DNA of 44,715 bases from a virus. Position numbers and translations under genes: made by a program. This document shows, piece by piece, positions 30,183 to 38,785 of this stretch. The stretch covers positions 1 through 44,715 of the IMG/VR virus record IMGVR_UViG_3300027816_000167; one strand, 5' to 3'. The number at the start of each line of letters is the position of its first letter. The first letter of the stretch is position 1. A model generated the notes under the pieces. That model saw only the letters and a list, made by a program, of their open reading frames with translations. It was not told where the DNA came from and did no database searches.

Positions 30183-32338
30183 TCGGATAGTGCCTTCTTG
30201 AGTAGGTCGATCGTGAACTTATCGCTGTCTTGAGTAGCCTTTTGGGTGAACTGCTGTGCCTGCTGGTCGAGCTTCAACTGGTGCTCCTGAGCGGCCATCA
30301 TCATCCGCATCTGCTGATCGGCAGTTGGGTCAACACTCGCCTGGACTGCCTGGGCCTGGGCTGCTGCCTGGGCCTGTGCCGCTTGTCCTTCGAGCTTGGC
30401 GACCTGGGCCGCTTCCTTAGCCATCGCAACCTGTTGCATCTGCTGCTGTTGCTGTGCCGACTCTGGGTCAGGCTCCTTGGGTGGCGGTAGCATGGCATCA
30501 TCAAGGTCGGCGTCGTGGTAGTCGGCCCACTTCTTGAGCAGTGCATTGAGCGGAGTGTAGTCGCTGGTCGCGGCCCCGTACTGCTGGAGAATCGGCATCC
30601 AGATTCCCATTGCCTGCTGCAAGTTGATAACATCGCGGTCGCGGTTCGGGCGACGGATGCTGGATGCTTCGATGGTGTACTCGTACTGGCGAGTGATCGC
30701 CTCCATGTCCTGACCTTCAACGTGCTGCTGCCAGAGGGTTGCCCCTAGCGGACCAAGCAATCCCGATACGTCGTTGGCTTTGACAAAAAGTTTGGTGACG
30801 AATGCCTCAAGTTGTGCGAACTGCGATTGCCACTGAGCTACCTGCTTCTGCATGTACTCAGGTCGAATCCCAATGGCTCGCTGCTTGGCGATAGTTTCTT
30901 CTGCCGTCCGGTTCTGAGCCCCGCCTTCGTTGCCGCCGTATGCTGTGGCCATCAATCCGGTTCGCTTGTCGAACTGCATCGACACGAACTCGATGATCCT
31001 CAGTAGATCGCCCCTGGTTTCTGGCTGCTGGAGAATCCTGACGGCAGTGTTGGCGTCGGTTCCTGCCGGGATTGGGAGGATCGATTGGTCCTCACCCTTC
31101 AGGATATGCTCGCGATAGTCGTCGAGGTGCTGGCGAGGTACTGCCCAAAAGTCTCGCGATGAACTCCACACCCGGTTGCATAGCCAGGGGATCAGGAAGT
31201 TGAGTAGCTTCAGTTCGCCCATTGCAGGCTGGAGTGGAGGCATCGGCCAGGGAGAAGCGGGATCGGGATAGAAGTCCAGGACTTCCATCGGCCAGCGGTT
31301 GTCCTGCCATGTCGGGATCGGCCACTTAAAGGTTTCCCGAACTTGATCGTTGCTCATGCCCTTGCGGAGTTTTTCCGTCGGGCAGTTCAGCGGCCAGGGA
31401 ACACTAGAGCAAATCGCTATGTATGCGTAGGGTCCGACTGTTTCCTCAAGCTGCTCCTGAATCGCCTTTGGCATGTCGCAGTTGCGGCAACCTGCACCCA
31501 TCTTTGAAAGGATTTCAAACCAGACGATCAGGTCTTTACCCTGCCCTGCCTTGCGTGACGCTGTTCCCTTTCCGGTCTGAGCAAATGCTTCGCTGTATTG
31601 CCATAGACTTTCAAGCGTGGTCTTGTTCTTGAGTGAATCTTTCTCAAGCTCGAATCGCCGCTCTACTTCCCAGTACGGATCAACGTGGCGAATGGCAATC
31701 CACTTTGCATCTTCGAGCGTGCGAGCGTCGGGATCGATTAGCAGGTCTTCGGGATCGAGAGAGAAACCCCCGGTCAGCACCCGTCCAGATGACGGTGTGG
31801 TGTACGGTCGGGCGACGACGATACCCCGCCCCTTGATTAGTGCGTTGGTCGTGGCCTTCTCGCACTGCTTGACTAGCCCACCGCCTGGGGTTTCTCGAAC
31901 GGTGTAGTTCAGCCAGGACTGCATCAGTTGCGATGTCAGCCTGTCCCTCAGCGAGAACTCGTCTTGGGCCTGCTGGAGTTGCTGGTATATCGGCCCCATT
32001 GCAGGGTCGCTAGCAAGTTCTTCCAGTGGAAAGACTGGCATCTTTCTCGGCACAACATTGCGGTGAGGGTTTTCCCACAACAGCGAAGGGCCGAAGATCG
32101 CGACCAGTTCAAACGCCTTGTTGACGGTGATCCTGAATCGTGGAGCCTTGACATTCTTCCAGAACTTCTTGGAGTAGTCGTCGTTCCACATCGCAGCGGC
32201 AGAGCGACCGTAGAACATCAGGCATTCGTCGGCCACTTCCTTCCAGTCTTTGCGGCACTGTTCAGCACAGTCCAGCTTGGCAAGCCAAGCGGTGTGCATT
32301 GGACGCAAGAACTCGGACTCAAGTACCGACCGATCCAT
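30179..32338 (-). CDS. Portal protein
   Basis: 719 residues, beginning MDRSVLESEFLRPMHTAWLA, ATG 32338 behind AGGTG. The N-terminal two thirds match large podophage/siphophage portals in style (VADECLMFYGRSAAAMW, FRITVNKAFELVAIFGPSLLWENPHRNV, FSLDPEDLLIDPDA). The C-terminus from ~600 is Gln/Ala-rich coiled coil (barrel-like in P22 type portals). It forms the dodecameric ring through which DNA enters. It follows TerL after one small gene, the standard order. The length (usual 400-750) fits large portals. Confidence 0.8.
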   Translation of the reverse strand: MDRSVLESEFLRPMHTAWLAKLDCAEQCRKDWKEVADECLMFYGRSAAAMWNDDYSKKFWKNVKAPRFRITVNKAFELVAIFGPSLLWENPHRNVVPRKMPVFPLEELASDPAMGPIYQQLQQAQDEFSLRDRLTSQLMQSWLNYTVRETPGGGLVKQCEKATTNALIKGRGIVVARPYTTPSSGRVLTGGFSLDPEDLLIDPDARTLEDAKWIAIRHVDPYWEVERRFELEKDSLKNKTTLESLWQYSEAFAQTGKGTASRKAGQGKDLIVWFEILSKMGAGCRNCDMPKAIQEQLEETVGPYAYIAICSSVPWPLNCPTEKLRKGMSNDQVRETFKWPIPTWQDNRWPMEVLDFYPDPASPWPMPPLQPAMGELKLLNFLIPWLCNRVWSSSRDFWAVPRQHLDDYREHILKGEDQSILPIPAGTDANTAVRILQQPETRGDLLRIIEFVSMQFDKRTGLMATAYGGNEGGAQNRTAEETIAKQRAIGIRPEYMQKQVAQWQSQFAQLEAFVTKLFVKANDVSGLLGPLGATLWQQHVEGQDMEAITRQYEYTIEASSIRRPNRDRDVINLQQAMGIWMPILQQYGAATSDYTPLNALLKKWADYHDADLDDAMLPPPKEPDPESAQQQQQMQQVAMAKEAAQVAKLEGQAAQAQAAAQAQAVQASVDPTADQQMRMMMAAQEHQLKLDQQAQQFTQKATQDSDKFTIDLLKKALSE

Positions 32339-32345
32339 TCTTCAC

Positions 32346-32783
32346 CTATGCCTTGACTGGCTCTTTCACTGGTTGAGAGAGCGTTTGAATCGACTGGTTG
32401 ACTGCCTCAATCCTGCTGTTCAGTTGGGCAAGGTGGTACTCGAAATGCTCCTTCGGAATCTTTGAGTGCTTGGGATAATCCCAGCATCCGTTTGTATGCG
32501 TCTGCGGATTGTGCTTCTGCTGGTGAACCGGGTTCTCGACATAGAGTACCCCGCCCTTGTGCAGCGGCATGGCATTCGGCTTCAGCACAACCACGCAAAC
32601 CTTCCCGGCATCCTGAACCTTCGTGACGATTGCCGCGCATTCGGATTCCGGGTCGTCTTTGCGTCCGTGGTTATACCACACAACCGGGGTGCCGATGGGA
32701 GGAGTTGGGTAAGGATTTTTCTGAGTCTCCTTCAGCATTTCAAGCTGCTGCCGGTAGGGTTGAAGGATATTCTGGTCAGCCAT
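32346..32783 (-). CDS. Small protein between terminase and portal (145 aa)
   Basis: ATG 32783 overlaps the terminase stop by 8 bases. The middle (PPIGTPVVWYNHGRKDDPES, then CAAIVTKVQDAGKVCVVVLKPN) looks like an SH3-like beta-barrel, flanked by an N-terminal helix and a C-terminal amphipathic helix (LAQLNSRIEAVNQSIQTLSQ). Function unknown; possibly a packaging or portal assembly accessory, from position only. Confidence 0.6.
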   Translation of the reverse strand: MADQNILQPYRQQLEMLKETQKNPYPTPPIGTPVVWYNHGRKDDPESECAAIVTKVQDAGKVCVVVLKPNAMPLHKGGVLYVENPVHQQKHNPQTHTNGCWDYPKHSKIPKEHFEYHLAQLNSRIEAVNQSIQTLSQPVKEPVKA

Positions 32784-34536
32784 CGTGCAAAGCTCCTGGT
32801 CCTAAGTGAACAAAATCCTCTTTTTCCTCGGCAAACTTGCGAAGTAAGTTTACCGCCTTCTGGTAGATCCTGCTACCAGTTGATCGCCCGATAGAGGGAT
32901 CGATATACGCTGATCCCTGCATCATAAGTGGATACAGATAGGTGCATCCGTACTCAAGTGCAGCCATGCAGTCGTGGATTCTGGGGTTGGCTGGCTGGTC
33001 TAGGATAACCTCGCCGTCCCTCTGTTCGAGCACTTTTTTCTTGTAGGTCGTGAACTCTTTCCTGGTTTCTGGGCAAGTCTCCTCGACCACAATCAGGGCA
33101 GGGCACTGGCTATCCGTCTGAATTGTCAGCATGTCGCGGACTGTTCGGTAGCGTTGACTAGGTACGTTGCAGCCTGGGATGAAGCCGTGTCCGCTAGATC
33201 GTGCGTGAAGTTTCACCCGCCTGAACTCTTTCTCGTAAGCCTCAAACGCTGTGTCGTCGCGACCGATCGCAGTCTGCCGGCCTGCCTGCTGGTCCATGAT
33301 GAACGCTTCGTAATGCTCTCCGCTGCACTTCCTGGCTAGCTCCTCGGCAAGCATCTTGGCAGAGAACTTCTTGACAACCAGTTCCCATTCGACGATCGCC
33401 ATGTTGCCGTAGAGGATCTTGTCTTCCTCGTTCGGTGGCACCACGAAACTGAGCACTGCCGTCCTGGTGTTGGAAGGGTCGATCGCAAGGTATCGCGTCC
33501 ACGTTCGCGGCAGTCTGCCGGATGTCTTCCATAACTCGTACAGCTTGGCGAAGGTAGGTGAAAAGCTATCTGACTTCACTGCCTTCTGCTGAATGTAGTG
33601 ATTGTCGATGTTGATGGTATACATCGAATAGGTGTCGGTCATAAGATCGCCGTAGTTTCGTCGGGCGATTTCTTCGGCACTCTCCATACGACCGAGAGAT
33701 TCCTTCTTGCCTTTCTCGGTGATGTATGGGTTCTCCGTCATGGCCAAACGGAAGGCTCGGATCTGCGAGTTGTCGTCCTCCTGTGCAGCCTCGGCACGAT
33801 CGAGCAGTTTGACCAGTGCGTCGTTCTGATTGTGCGGCCACACCGACCAGAGGAACCAGCCCTCCTCGTCAGTGAGTCGGTCCTGCCATTCTTTCAGGTG
33901 CCTGGGGAACCGGATGTCTTCGTCGATCCATATTCCGCTGATCGCATCCCCTTGCTTTGGATGCAATGCGCTCGACGGATAGGCGCAGATAACCGCACCG
34001 TTCACAAGTCGAACCGTAGAGAAAACATTCTGCCTCTTGTCTTCCCATGCCCAAGAGTCTTCGACAATCATTCTCTTTGGAATGACTGGCTCGGTGGGTC
34101 GTGAGTCCTTGTATCTTGCGGCGTCCTTGGGATCGGCCCGGTTATACATTCGCCAATCACCAGTCACCTCGTCCTGGATGCACCGCATCTGACCGCCCAT
34201 GCCCGGCTCAAAGAGTAGGCGGTGAATCGTTTGCCCGATATGATCCGTCTCCCACCCGATGATCCAATAGATTCGCGGGTGGTTTGTGCTGGCGACCGGC
34301 CAGCGTGAAGGGATTTGGTTTCCGGTGCTGTCGAAGATTGGCAGACCCGTAACCCTGGAGCCGAAGATTGCAGCGGCAGCGACGGATTTCCCCGATCGCT
34401 TACCACCACGGATAACGATTTCCGAACAGTGTGTCCGGTGAATCTCTGCCTGCTGTGGGCTCGGCCTGTAGAGTCGGAGGAACTCGCGTTGCCGTCGATC
34501 AAGCTCAGCCTTCAGTTGTGTGATTCGTTCGGCCAC
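32776..34536 (-). CDS. terL: Terminase large subunit
   Basis: 586 residues from GTG 34536 (GGAG, 7 bases). ATPase: Walker A VIRGGKRSGKSV (41-52), Walker B GIWIDED (201-207). Nuclease: YLAIDPSNTRTAVLSF (D353) and AFIMDQQAGR (~D415) supply the RNaseH-like acidic residues. TerL pumps DNA through the portal and makes the terminal cuts. The gene is overlapped by the zinc protein upstream (32 bases) and followed by a small protein and the portal. Length and motif order are typical. Confidence 0.92.
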   Translation of the reverse strand: MAERITQLKAELDRRQREFLRLYRPSPQQAEIHRTHCSEIVIRGGKRSGKSVAAAAIFGSRVTGLPIFDSTGNQIPSRWPVASTNHPRIYWIIGWETDHIGQTIHRLLFEPGMGGQMRCIQDEVTGDWRMYNRADPKDAARYKDSRPTEPVIPKRMIVEDSWAWEDKRQNVFSTVRLVNGAVICAYPSSALHPKQGDAISGIWIDEDIRFPRHLKEWQDRLTDEEGWFLWSVWPHNQNDALVKLLDRAEAAQEDDNSQIRAFRLAMTENPYITEKGKKESLGRMESAEEIARRNYGDLMTDTYSMYTINIDNHYIQQKAVKSDSFSPTFAKLYELWKTSGRLPRTWTRYLAIDPSNTRTAVLSFVVPPNEEDKILYGNMAIVEWELVVKKFSAKMLAEELARKCSGEHYEAFIMDQQAGRQTAIGRDDTAFEAYEKEFRRVKLHARSSGHGFIPGCNVPSQRYRTVRDMLTIQTDSQCPALIVVEETCPETRKEFTTYKKKVLEQRDGEVILDQPANPRIHDCMAALEYGCTYLYPLMMQGSAYIDPSIGRSTGSRIYQKAVNLLRKFAEEKEDFVHLGPGALHDG

Positions 34537-35173
34537 TGCGTAGCTCCTCCTTGATTCGGGCGATAACTTCCTCTCGCGCGTTGTATGGTAGCTCGGCTTC
34601 AGTGTGAACGATCACAGAACTTGTATCTACTGGTAGTGCGTCGATGGCGATGCTGACTCCCTTGTCGGCCATCATCTGTTGAACGACCGCCGCCTTGGAT
34701 GGGTCAGACAGAATCTCAACGATGGTCTTCATCTGCTCTCGTCGCATCTCTGCTTCGATCTGCTCGATGGTCATATCGTTGACTCGGACTTTCTCCTTGT
34801 GCTGTTCCTGGTGCAATTGCAATCGCATCAGGTTGGTCATAATCATAGCGGTTTGATAGGGCACCTTGTCTCTGGTCAACTGATTGTCGATCACCTGCCA
34901 GATGGTTCGAGCGAATCCCTTGGCCCCGCCGAACTGCTCGTAGACTTCGGTGAGGACTTCCGAAAGTGCTGGCGTCTCTGCCTTCTCGGATAGCTCTCGA
35001 AGCAGTCTGGTGGCCTCGTCTTCGCTTAGCTTCCTCTGCTCAACAAGAGCCTGCTCCTGCTGGTCTGCCTGTCGGCAGGCATAGCAGGTATCCCCGTCAG
35101 GCTGTGGAGAAGGCCCGTCAAATAGGGCCGACTCCATTAGCTCGCTGCACTTCACGCAATAGCGTTTGGTCAT
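34505..35173 (-). CDS. Zinc protein next to TerL; candidate small terminase subunit
   Basis: 222 residues from ATG 35173, four bases after the preceding stop. N-terminal CVKC (C6, C9) and CYAC (C30, C33) form a zinc knuckle, then a helical middle (LSEDEATRLLRELSEKAE, GFARTIWQVIDNQLTRDKVPYQ) and Glu/Gln-rich helices. It overlaps terL by 32 bases. Small terminase subunits are helical, bind DNA and lie upstream of terL, so TerS is plausible, but zinc-bearing TerS is unusual and no HTH is evident. Confidence 0.55.
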   Translation of the reverse strand: MTKRYCVKCSELMESALFDGPSPQPDGDTCYACRQADQQEQALVEQRKLSEDEATRLLRELSEKAETPALSEVLTEVYEQFGGAKGFARTIWQVIDNQLTRDKVPYQTAMIMTNLMRLQLHQEQHKEKVRVNDMTIEQIEAEMRREQMKTIVEILSDPSKAAVVQQMMADKGVSIAIDALPVDTSSVIVHTEAELPYNAREEVIARIKEELRSGRTNHTTEG

Positions 35174-35176
35174 TGG

Positions 35177-36682
35177 TCACACAATAATGCCGTAGTATCC
35201 GATGCCATCCTCGACCGCTTCAATCAGGTGCCCGAACTCGCCGCCGTTAGCGATATGCTCGAACTCCTCATGGTACTCAGCCCCAAGGACAAGCATACCT
35301 CCGGTCTTTACCTTAGACGCGAAGTACCGAATGACGTTCATTTCTGCCTTGCCCACAATCTGATGGACGATCAGGATGTCCAAGTCCTTGTCGGGCATTT
35401 CCTGAAACGCTTCAGCCACTCCGTTTGGCTCGTCAACCTTCACGGTGCGTATGGACTGCGACTTGGAAAGCAGATTGACTGCCGCCTCTTGCGAGTTGGT
35501 TCGCATGGAGAAAGGCTCGATGTTCGTGAGCAACCGGCAAGCCTCGAAGAAGTCTCGGCCATCGTCGAAAGATAGCTCAAGAATCCTCAGCTTGTCCTGT
35601 CTCTGCGTCAGTGAACGATACTGCTCGATGCAGTACATCAATCGCTCACCCCCGTTGTCGGATTCGACTTCGGTAGAGTCTTTGGTTTCCAGTGAATCTT
35701 CACCGGAGAACTCAGCGTTGGCCTTGCCGTCAATCTCTGGATCGTAGAAGTCCAGCATCAGCGTCTCGTCGCCTGCTGAAATGTTGGCTTTCACCGCTTC
35801 GCGAAACACTTGGCTGATAGCTTCGACTGGAATGACGGTCGGCCTGCCTACCAGTTTTGGCTTGTAGTGTCCGGCCCATGCGTCCCAGTTGCAGAACACG
35901 ATTGGCTGCTTGTGCTTGACCAGTCCCGCCAGTTGGATTTCGCGGGTGTTCGTAACGTCTTCGGTGCTGGCCTTGCGTGTCTGCTCTGGATCGGTGTACT
36001 CGTAGAAGAACCACGACTCCAGGTTGATTAGCTCCTCGGCTCGGTCGAGAGATAGCTTGCCCTGCCGATACTCCTCCAGGATTTCGCGATTGTTCTGCTG
36101 CCTCACCGGCATCAGGTCGAAAGCTGAAGTCGAGTAAAGGATAACGCCAGTTGGTCCCGCTGCGATTGGCTTGATACCCCGCATGGTCGCAGCGTGGTCG
36201 CGAGAATAGGGAACGATCGCAGGTCGGATCTCTGCCCCCTGCTCGTTCGTCGAGAAGTAAAAGACGTAGACGTTTTCCTCGCCGCCCCGAACGGGATCGG
36301 GTGGAGGTCCGCAGTACGGGGCACACACAACCGTCGGAATCCCTTTGACCAGTCGATCGTACAGGAAGTCGAACGACGTTGACCAGAACGGCTTGGCATC
36401 TGGATCGCGTCCATAATAGAGGTCCGGTACGTTGTCTGAATCCAGCATCAGGATAACGTCGAAGCCTTCGGCCTTTGCGTCTTTGACGATGCGGTTTCGT
36501 TCCATCGACAAGGGAATGTCGCCGTACTGGCGAATGGAAATCTTTCCGATTCGCGGGTCGTGGCTCATGGCTCTGGTGATTTTGGAGAGCCAAGTTGCGT
36601 GAGTGGGTAGGCACGTTGCCACCCCTCCATTGCCGCCGTATGTCAGGACTGCAACGAGAACATCAACCGTGGAGTGTTTCAC
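35177..36682 (-). CDS. Bifunctional glycosyltransferase (GT2-like) plus methyltransferase-like domain
   Basis: 501 residues from GTG 36682 (GAGG, 6 bases; GTGA overlap). N-terminal ~300: GT-A domain with VDVLVAVLTYGG, RNRIVKDAKAEGFDVILMLDSDNVPD (DSD 81-83) and an acidic catalytic region near ESWFFYEYTDP. C-terminal ~365-501: Rossmann-type KLRILELSFDDGRDFFEACR, then DLDILIVHQIVGKAEMNVI and GGMLVLGAEYH, resembling a class I SAM methyltransferase with a degenerate glycine loop. It lies inside the head operon, between an Acb2-like gene and the terminase genes, suggesting modification of capsid or DNA-linked glycans rather than host LPS. That target is inferred. Confidence 0.7.
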   Translation of the reverse strand: MKHSTVDVLVAVLTYGGNGGVATCLPTHATWLSKITRAMSHDPRIGKISIRQYGDIPLSMERNRIVKDAKAEGFDVILMLDSDNVPDLYYGRDPDAKPFWSTSFDFLYDRLVKGIPTVVCAPYCGPPPDPVRGGEENVYVFYFSTNEQGAEIRPAIVPYSRDHAATMRGIKPIAAGPTGVILYSTSAFDLMPVRQQNNREILEEYRQGKLSLDRAEELINLESWFFYEYTDPEQTRKASTEDVTNTREIQLAGLVKHKQPIVFCNWDAWAGHYKPKLVGRPTVIPVEAISQVFREAVKANISAGDETLMLDFYDPEIDGKANAEFSGEDSLETKDSTEVESDNGGERLMYCIEQYRSLTQRQDKLRILELSFDDGRDFFEACRLLTNIEPFSMRTNSQEAAVNLLSKSQSIRTVKVDEPNGVAEAFQEMPDKDLDILIVHQIVGKAEMNVIRYFASKVKTGGMLVLGAEYHEEFEHIANGGEFGHLIEAVEDGIGYYGIIV

Positions 36683-36906
36683 GATTTCCCTCTGATGATT
36701 AGATCGCTTGCCGTTTTTAGAGCGTTCCGAACTTCTCGGATCGCCGACGACTGATCGGCACAGGCGTCAGTGTTTGCTAGGATCGCTTCGGCAGCGAGCT
36801 TGCAGCTTGCTCGGACTCGCTCCAGTCGATTCTTCTGGTCGGGCGTGAGCTTGTCGTAGCCAACCTTTGAGAACCAGTGATCCAGTTTGTGATCGTTGAT
36901 AGCCAA
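36679..36906 (-). CDS. Acb2-like small protein (75 aa), candidate cyclic-nucleotide sponge
   Basis: The longer frame to 36987 runs through a terminator; the likely start is TTG 36906 with GGGAG spaced 7 bases. The product, 75 residues, has the short three-helix pattern of Acb2 (DUF7681-like) proteins: LTPDQKNRLERVRASCKLAA, then EAILANTDACADQSSAIREV and RNALKTASDLIIRG, matching 'R..a..LA..I....p...erslAi..L..A...A..aI'. Acb2 proteins sequester cyclic oligonucleotide messengers of CBASS and Thoeris defence. No P in the central turn and no biochemical evidence; assigned by pattern. First gene after a terminator, under its own putative promoter. Confidence 0.5.
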   Translation of the reverse strand: MAINDHKLDHWFSKVGYDKLTPDQKNRLERVRASCKLAAEAILANTDACADQSSAIREVRNALKTASDLIIRGKS

Positions 36907-36920
36907 TGTTTGACTCCCAT

Positions 36921-36952
36921 AAAAAACCCTCCCCGATTGTCGCCGGGGAGGG
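36921..36952 (-). terminator. Rho-independent terminator, minus strand
   Basis: CCCTCCCCG/CGGGGAGGG form a perfect 9-bp GC-rich stem with an 8-base loop (36927-36952), followed on the minus strand by TTTTTT (36921-36926). It closes the scaffold-capsid transcript. It also lies directly after the promoter-like element at 36958-36987, so could serve as an attenuator. Confidence 0.85.
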
Positions 36953-36957
36953 TAGTG

Positions 36958-36987
36958 ATTATTCACCTGAGTTGCATCAGGTGTCAA
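36958..36987 (-). promoter_or_regulatory. Promoter-like element with palindromic operator ahead of an attenuator
   Basis: On the minus strand TTGACA (36982-36987) and AATAAT (36958-36963) are separated by 18 bases, 6/6 and 5/6 consensus matches. The intervening bases contain the perfect inverted repeat CACCTGA-TGCAAC-TCAGGTG (36964-36983), as in repressor-controlled promoters. A transcript from here would meet the terminator at 36921-36952 within about 10 bases, then run into the Acb2-like gene. The element overlaps the last codons of the decoration-like gene, so it could instead be an RNA stem. Confidence 0.45.
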
Positions 36988-37612
36988 GCATCAGATCGAC
37001 AAGAACGTCGCCGTTGGTGTTGCCGCTCGTGGCCGCGCTCATGGCACGCCCGATGCGGTTAATCAGTCGGCGGTTCTGGGTTCCGTCGGTCGTTTGGGTG
37101 ACGGTCACGGTCAGCCCGGTCCAAGGTGCGACTCGACCAGCGGTCGTCGCGCCGGAGGTAACTGCCGTCAACGCAACCAGAACATCATCCATCGCAATGA
37201 CGGATGCGGTGGTGTCGAGGGCAATCTTGGCGAGGCATGGACCGCCACGGAACAGCCAGAACAGATCGCCCTTCACCACGCCAGACGAACCCAAGTCGGG
37301 ATCGACGACGCCAGCGACCGCTTCGTCTGCGACGTTGCAGTACCCATCGACTCGACGCCCACGGAATCCGCTCTGCCACTTCACGACACGCTTTGGTAGT
37401 AGCGTTACGTCAGCGGTCGAGCGAACCAGAATGCAGCGGCGGGTGCGGCCCGATCGCCGACCGTCAGCAGCTTGCCCGGTCGCAGTCACGTTATCCGCGA
37501 ACTCCATCCGGGTGCCTTCAATCGCAGCAGACTGCCCGTAGGCAGTAGCCGAGGGAACCTGTCCCCCAAAAAAAGTTTGCCCCTGCTTGGGCAAAACCGT
37601 CACGTTGCTCAT
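36977..37612 (-). CDS. Capsid decoration-like protein (211 aa)
   Basis: ATG 37612 (GAGGA, 8 bases), first gene after the major capsid protein. Rich in small residues and beta strands (RVDGYCNVADEAVAGVVDPDLG, VKGDLFWLFRGGPCLAKIALD); Arg-rich middle (DGRRSGRTRRC). Small beta proteins right after the capsid gene often stabilise shells at three-fold or pseudo-six-fold sites. A head fibre or minor capsid role is also possible. Ends just before the terminator at 36921-36952. Confidence 0.6.
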   Translation of the reverse strand: MSNVTVLPKQGQTFFGGQVPSATAYGQSAAIEGTRMEFADNVTATGQAADGRRSGRTRRCILVRSTADVTLLPKRVVKWQSGFRGRRVDGYCNVADEAVAGVVDPDLGSSGVVKGDLFWLFRGGPCLAKIALDTTASVIAMDDVLVALTAVTSGATTAGRVAPWTGLTVTVTQTTDGTQNRRLINRIGRAMSAATSGNTNGDVLVDLMLDT

Positions 37613-37670
37613 GTCTTTTGTCCTCGAAACTGGTGTGAATGATGATTGAACTTCGCCGAAACGCTAGGCG

Positions 37671-38783
37671 TCAGGCGTAGTTGAAAATCTTGGCGATATG
37701 CTTTGGCTCGTACTTCACGTTGCCGTAGAAGCCGACGCCCCAGAGGTACGACCACAGAGAACGTGCGTCTTTGTCTGGGCCTTCCATCCACAGCAGTTGT
37801 GGGCACAGACTGCAAATCGTGACGTAGGCAAGGTTCATTGCGTACCCGGTATTGACTGGACAGTCAAAGTCGGAGTAGATCGCACACCCGTCCTGGTTCA
37901 AGGTCTGCCCGAACCCAAGATCGCTTGCTTCCTTGTGGGGAACCATGATGCGGGTCTTGGTTTCCTGGGCGTTCTTGTAACCCTGGAACAGATTGCTAGC
38001 CAAGCCGAAGTATTGCGGCATCCCGTCTTCGCCCCCGGTGGTGGTGAGCCAAGTTATCGTCTGGGAAACGACGCGCCAAGCGTTGTCCTCCCAAGCGGTC
38101 GAGCTTGTTCCCCACCCAGAAGACGACCAGTTCACCAACTTCGGTGAAAGATAATCGTACTCCGAGTCGCCCTGTCCATCCGGCCAGTCCGTCGCCAATG
38201 CGGCGTTGGGCTTGGTCGAAAGGTTCGAGGACCATGAACCGCCTGCCGCACCGGGCTGGGTGCTCAGTGCAGTGAGCCCGTAGGTGTCGCTTGGCAGGGC
38301 GATTCGGTCGGCGGCAGTCGTGGTACCGGAACCCGAAAAGGTATCCATCCCGTGAATCGCCGACTCCCGGCCTGCTGCCTCGCCGTCTCGATACAGTTCG
38401 GCTCCGAAGGTGTTGGTGACTGCCTTTTGAAGTCGATTGTTCTTGGTCTGGAACAAGCTGATAAGAGCTTCGTCGCCCTTGTTCATTTCCTGCTGCTTAC
38501 GCGACATGGTGTCGGTCGCGGAGTACCCACGCCAGTCGATCGCAAGCTGCTTGAAGGCATCGTGATTCGAGAAGTCCACCACGCCACCATCAGCTTGAGT
38601 CTGAACGGGAGGCTGGGAATACTCCACTTGCCACCGCAATTCGGTACCGGAATGATTTGTCTCGATCCGGCCTCGCTTCTGAAGCATTGCAAGCAATAGT
38701 CGCTTGCGAATCGTCAGATCCGACGCGCCCTTCATAAATTTGGGGCGTGTCGAATTTACAATTCCAATCCATTCGTCAGCCAT
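37671..38783 (-). CDS. Major capsid protein (HK97-like candidate)
   Basis: 370 residues with a very strong AAGGAG site 6 bases from ATG 38783, as expected for the most abundant virion protein. N-terminal helix RKRLLLAMLQKRGRIETNHSG, strand ELRWQVEYSQPPVQ, a long E-loop-like stretch with FSNHDAFKQLAIDWRG, and a C-terminal beta domain (TRIMVPHKEASDLGF, YAMNLAYVTICSLCPQLLWM, VGFYGNVKYEPKHIAKI) fit the HK97 fold without an obvious protease delta-domain. Directly follows the scaffold-like gene. Assignment from order, expression signal and composition. Confidence 0.8.
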   Translation of the reverse strand: MADEWIGIVNSTRPKFMKGASDLTIRKRLLLAMLQKRGRIETNHSGTELRWQVEYSQPPVQTQADGGVVDFSNHDAFKQLAIDWRGYSATDTMSRKQQEMNKGDEALISLFQTKNNRLQKAVTNTFGAELYRDGEAAGRESAIHGMDTFSGSGTTTAADRIALPSDTYGLTALSTQPGAAGGSWSSNLSTKPNAALATDWPDGQGDSEYDYLSPKLVNWSSSGWGTSSTAWEDNAWRVVSQTITWLTTTGGEDGMPQYFGLASNLFQGYKNAQETKTRIMVPHKEASDLGFGQTLNQDGCAIYSDFDCPVNTGYAMNLAYVTICSLCPQLLWMEGPDKDARSLWSYLWGVGFYGNVKYEPKHIAKIFNYA

Positions 38784-38785
38784 AC

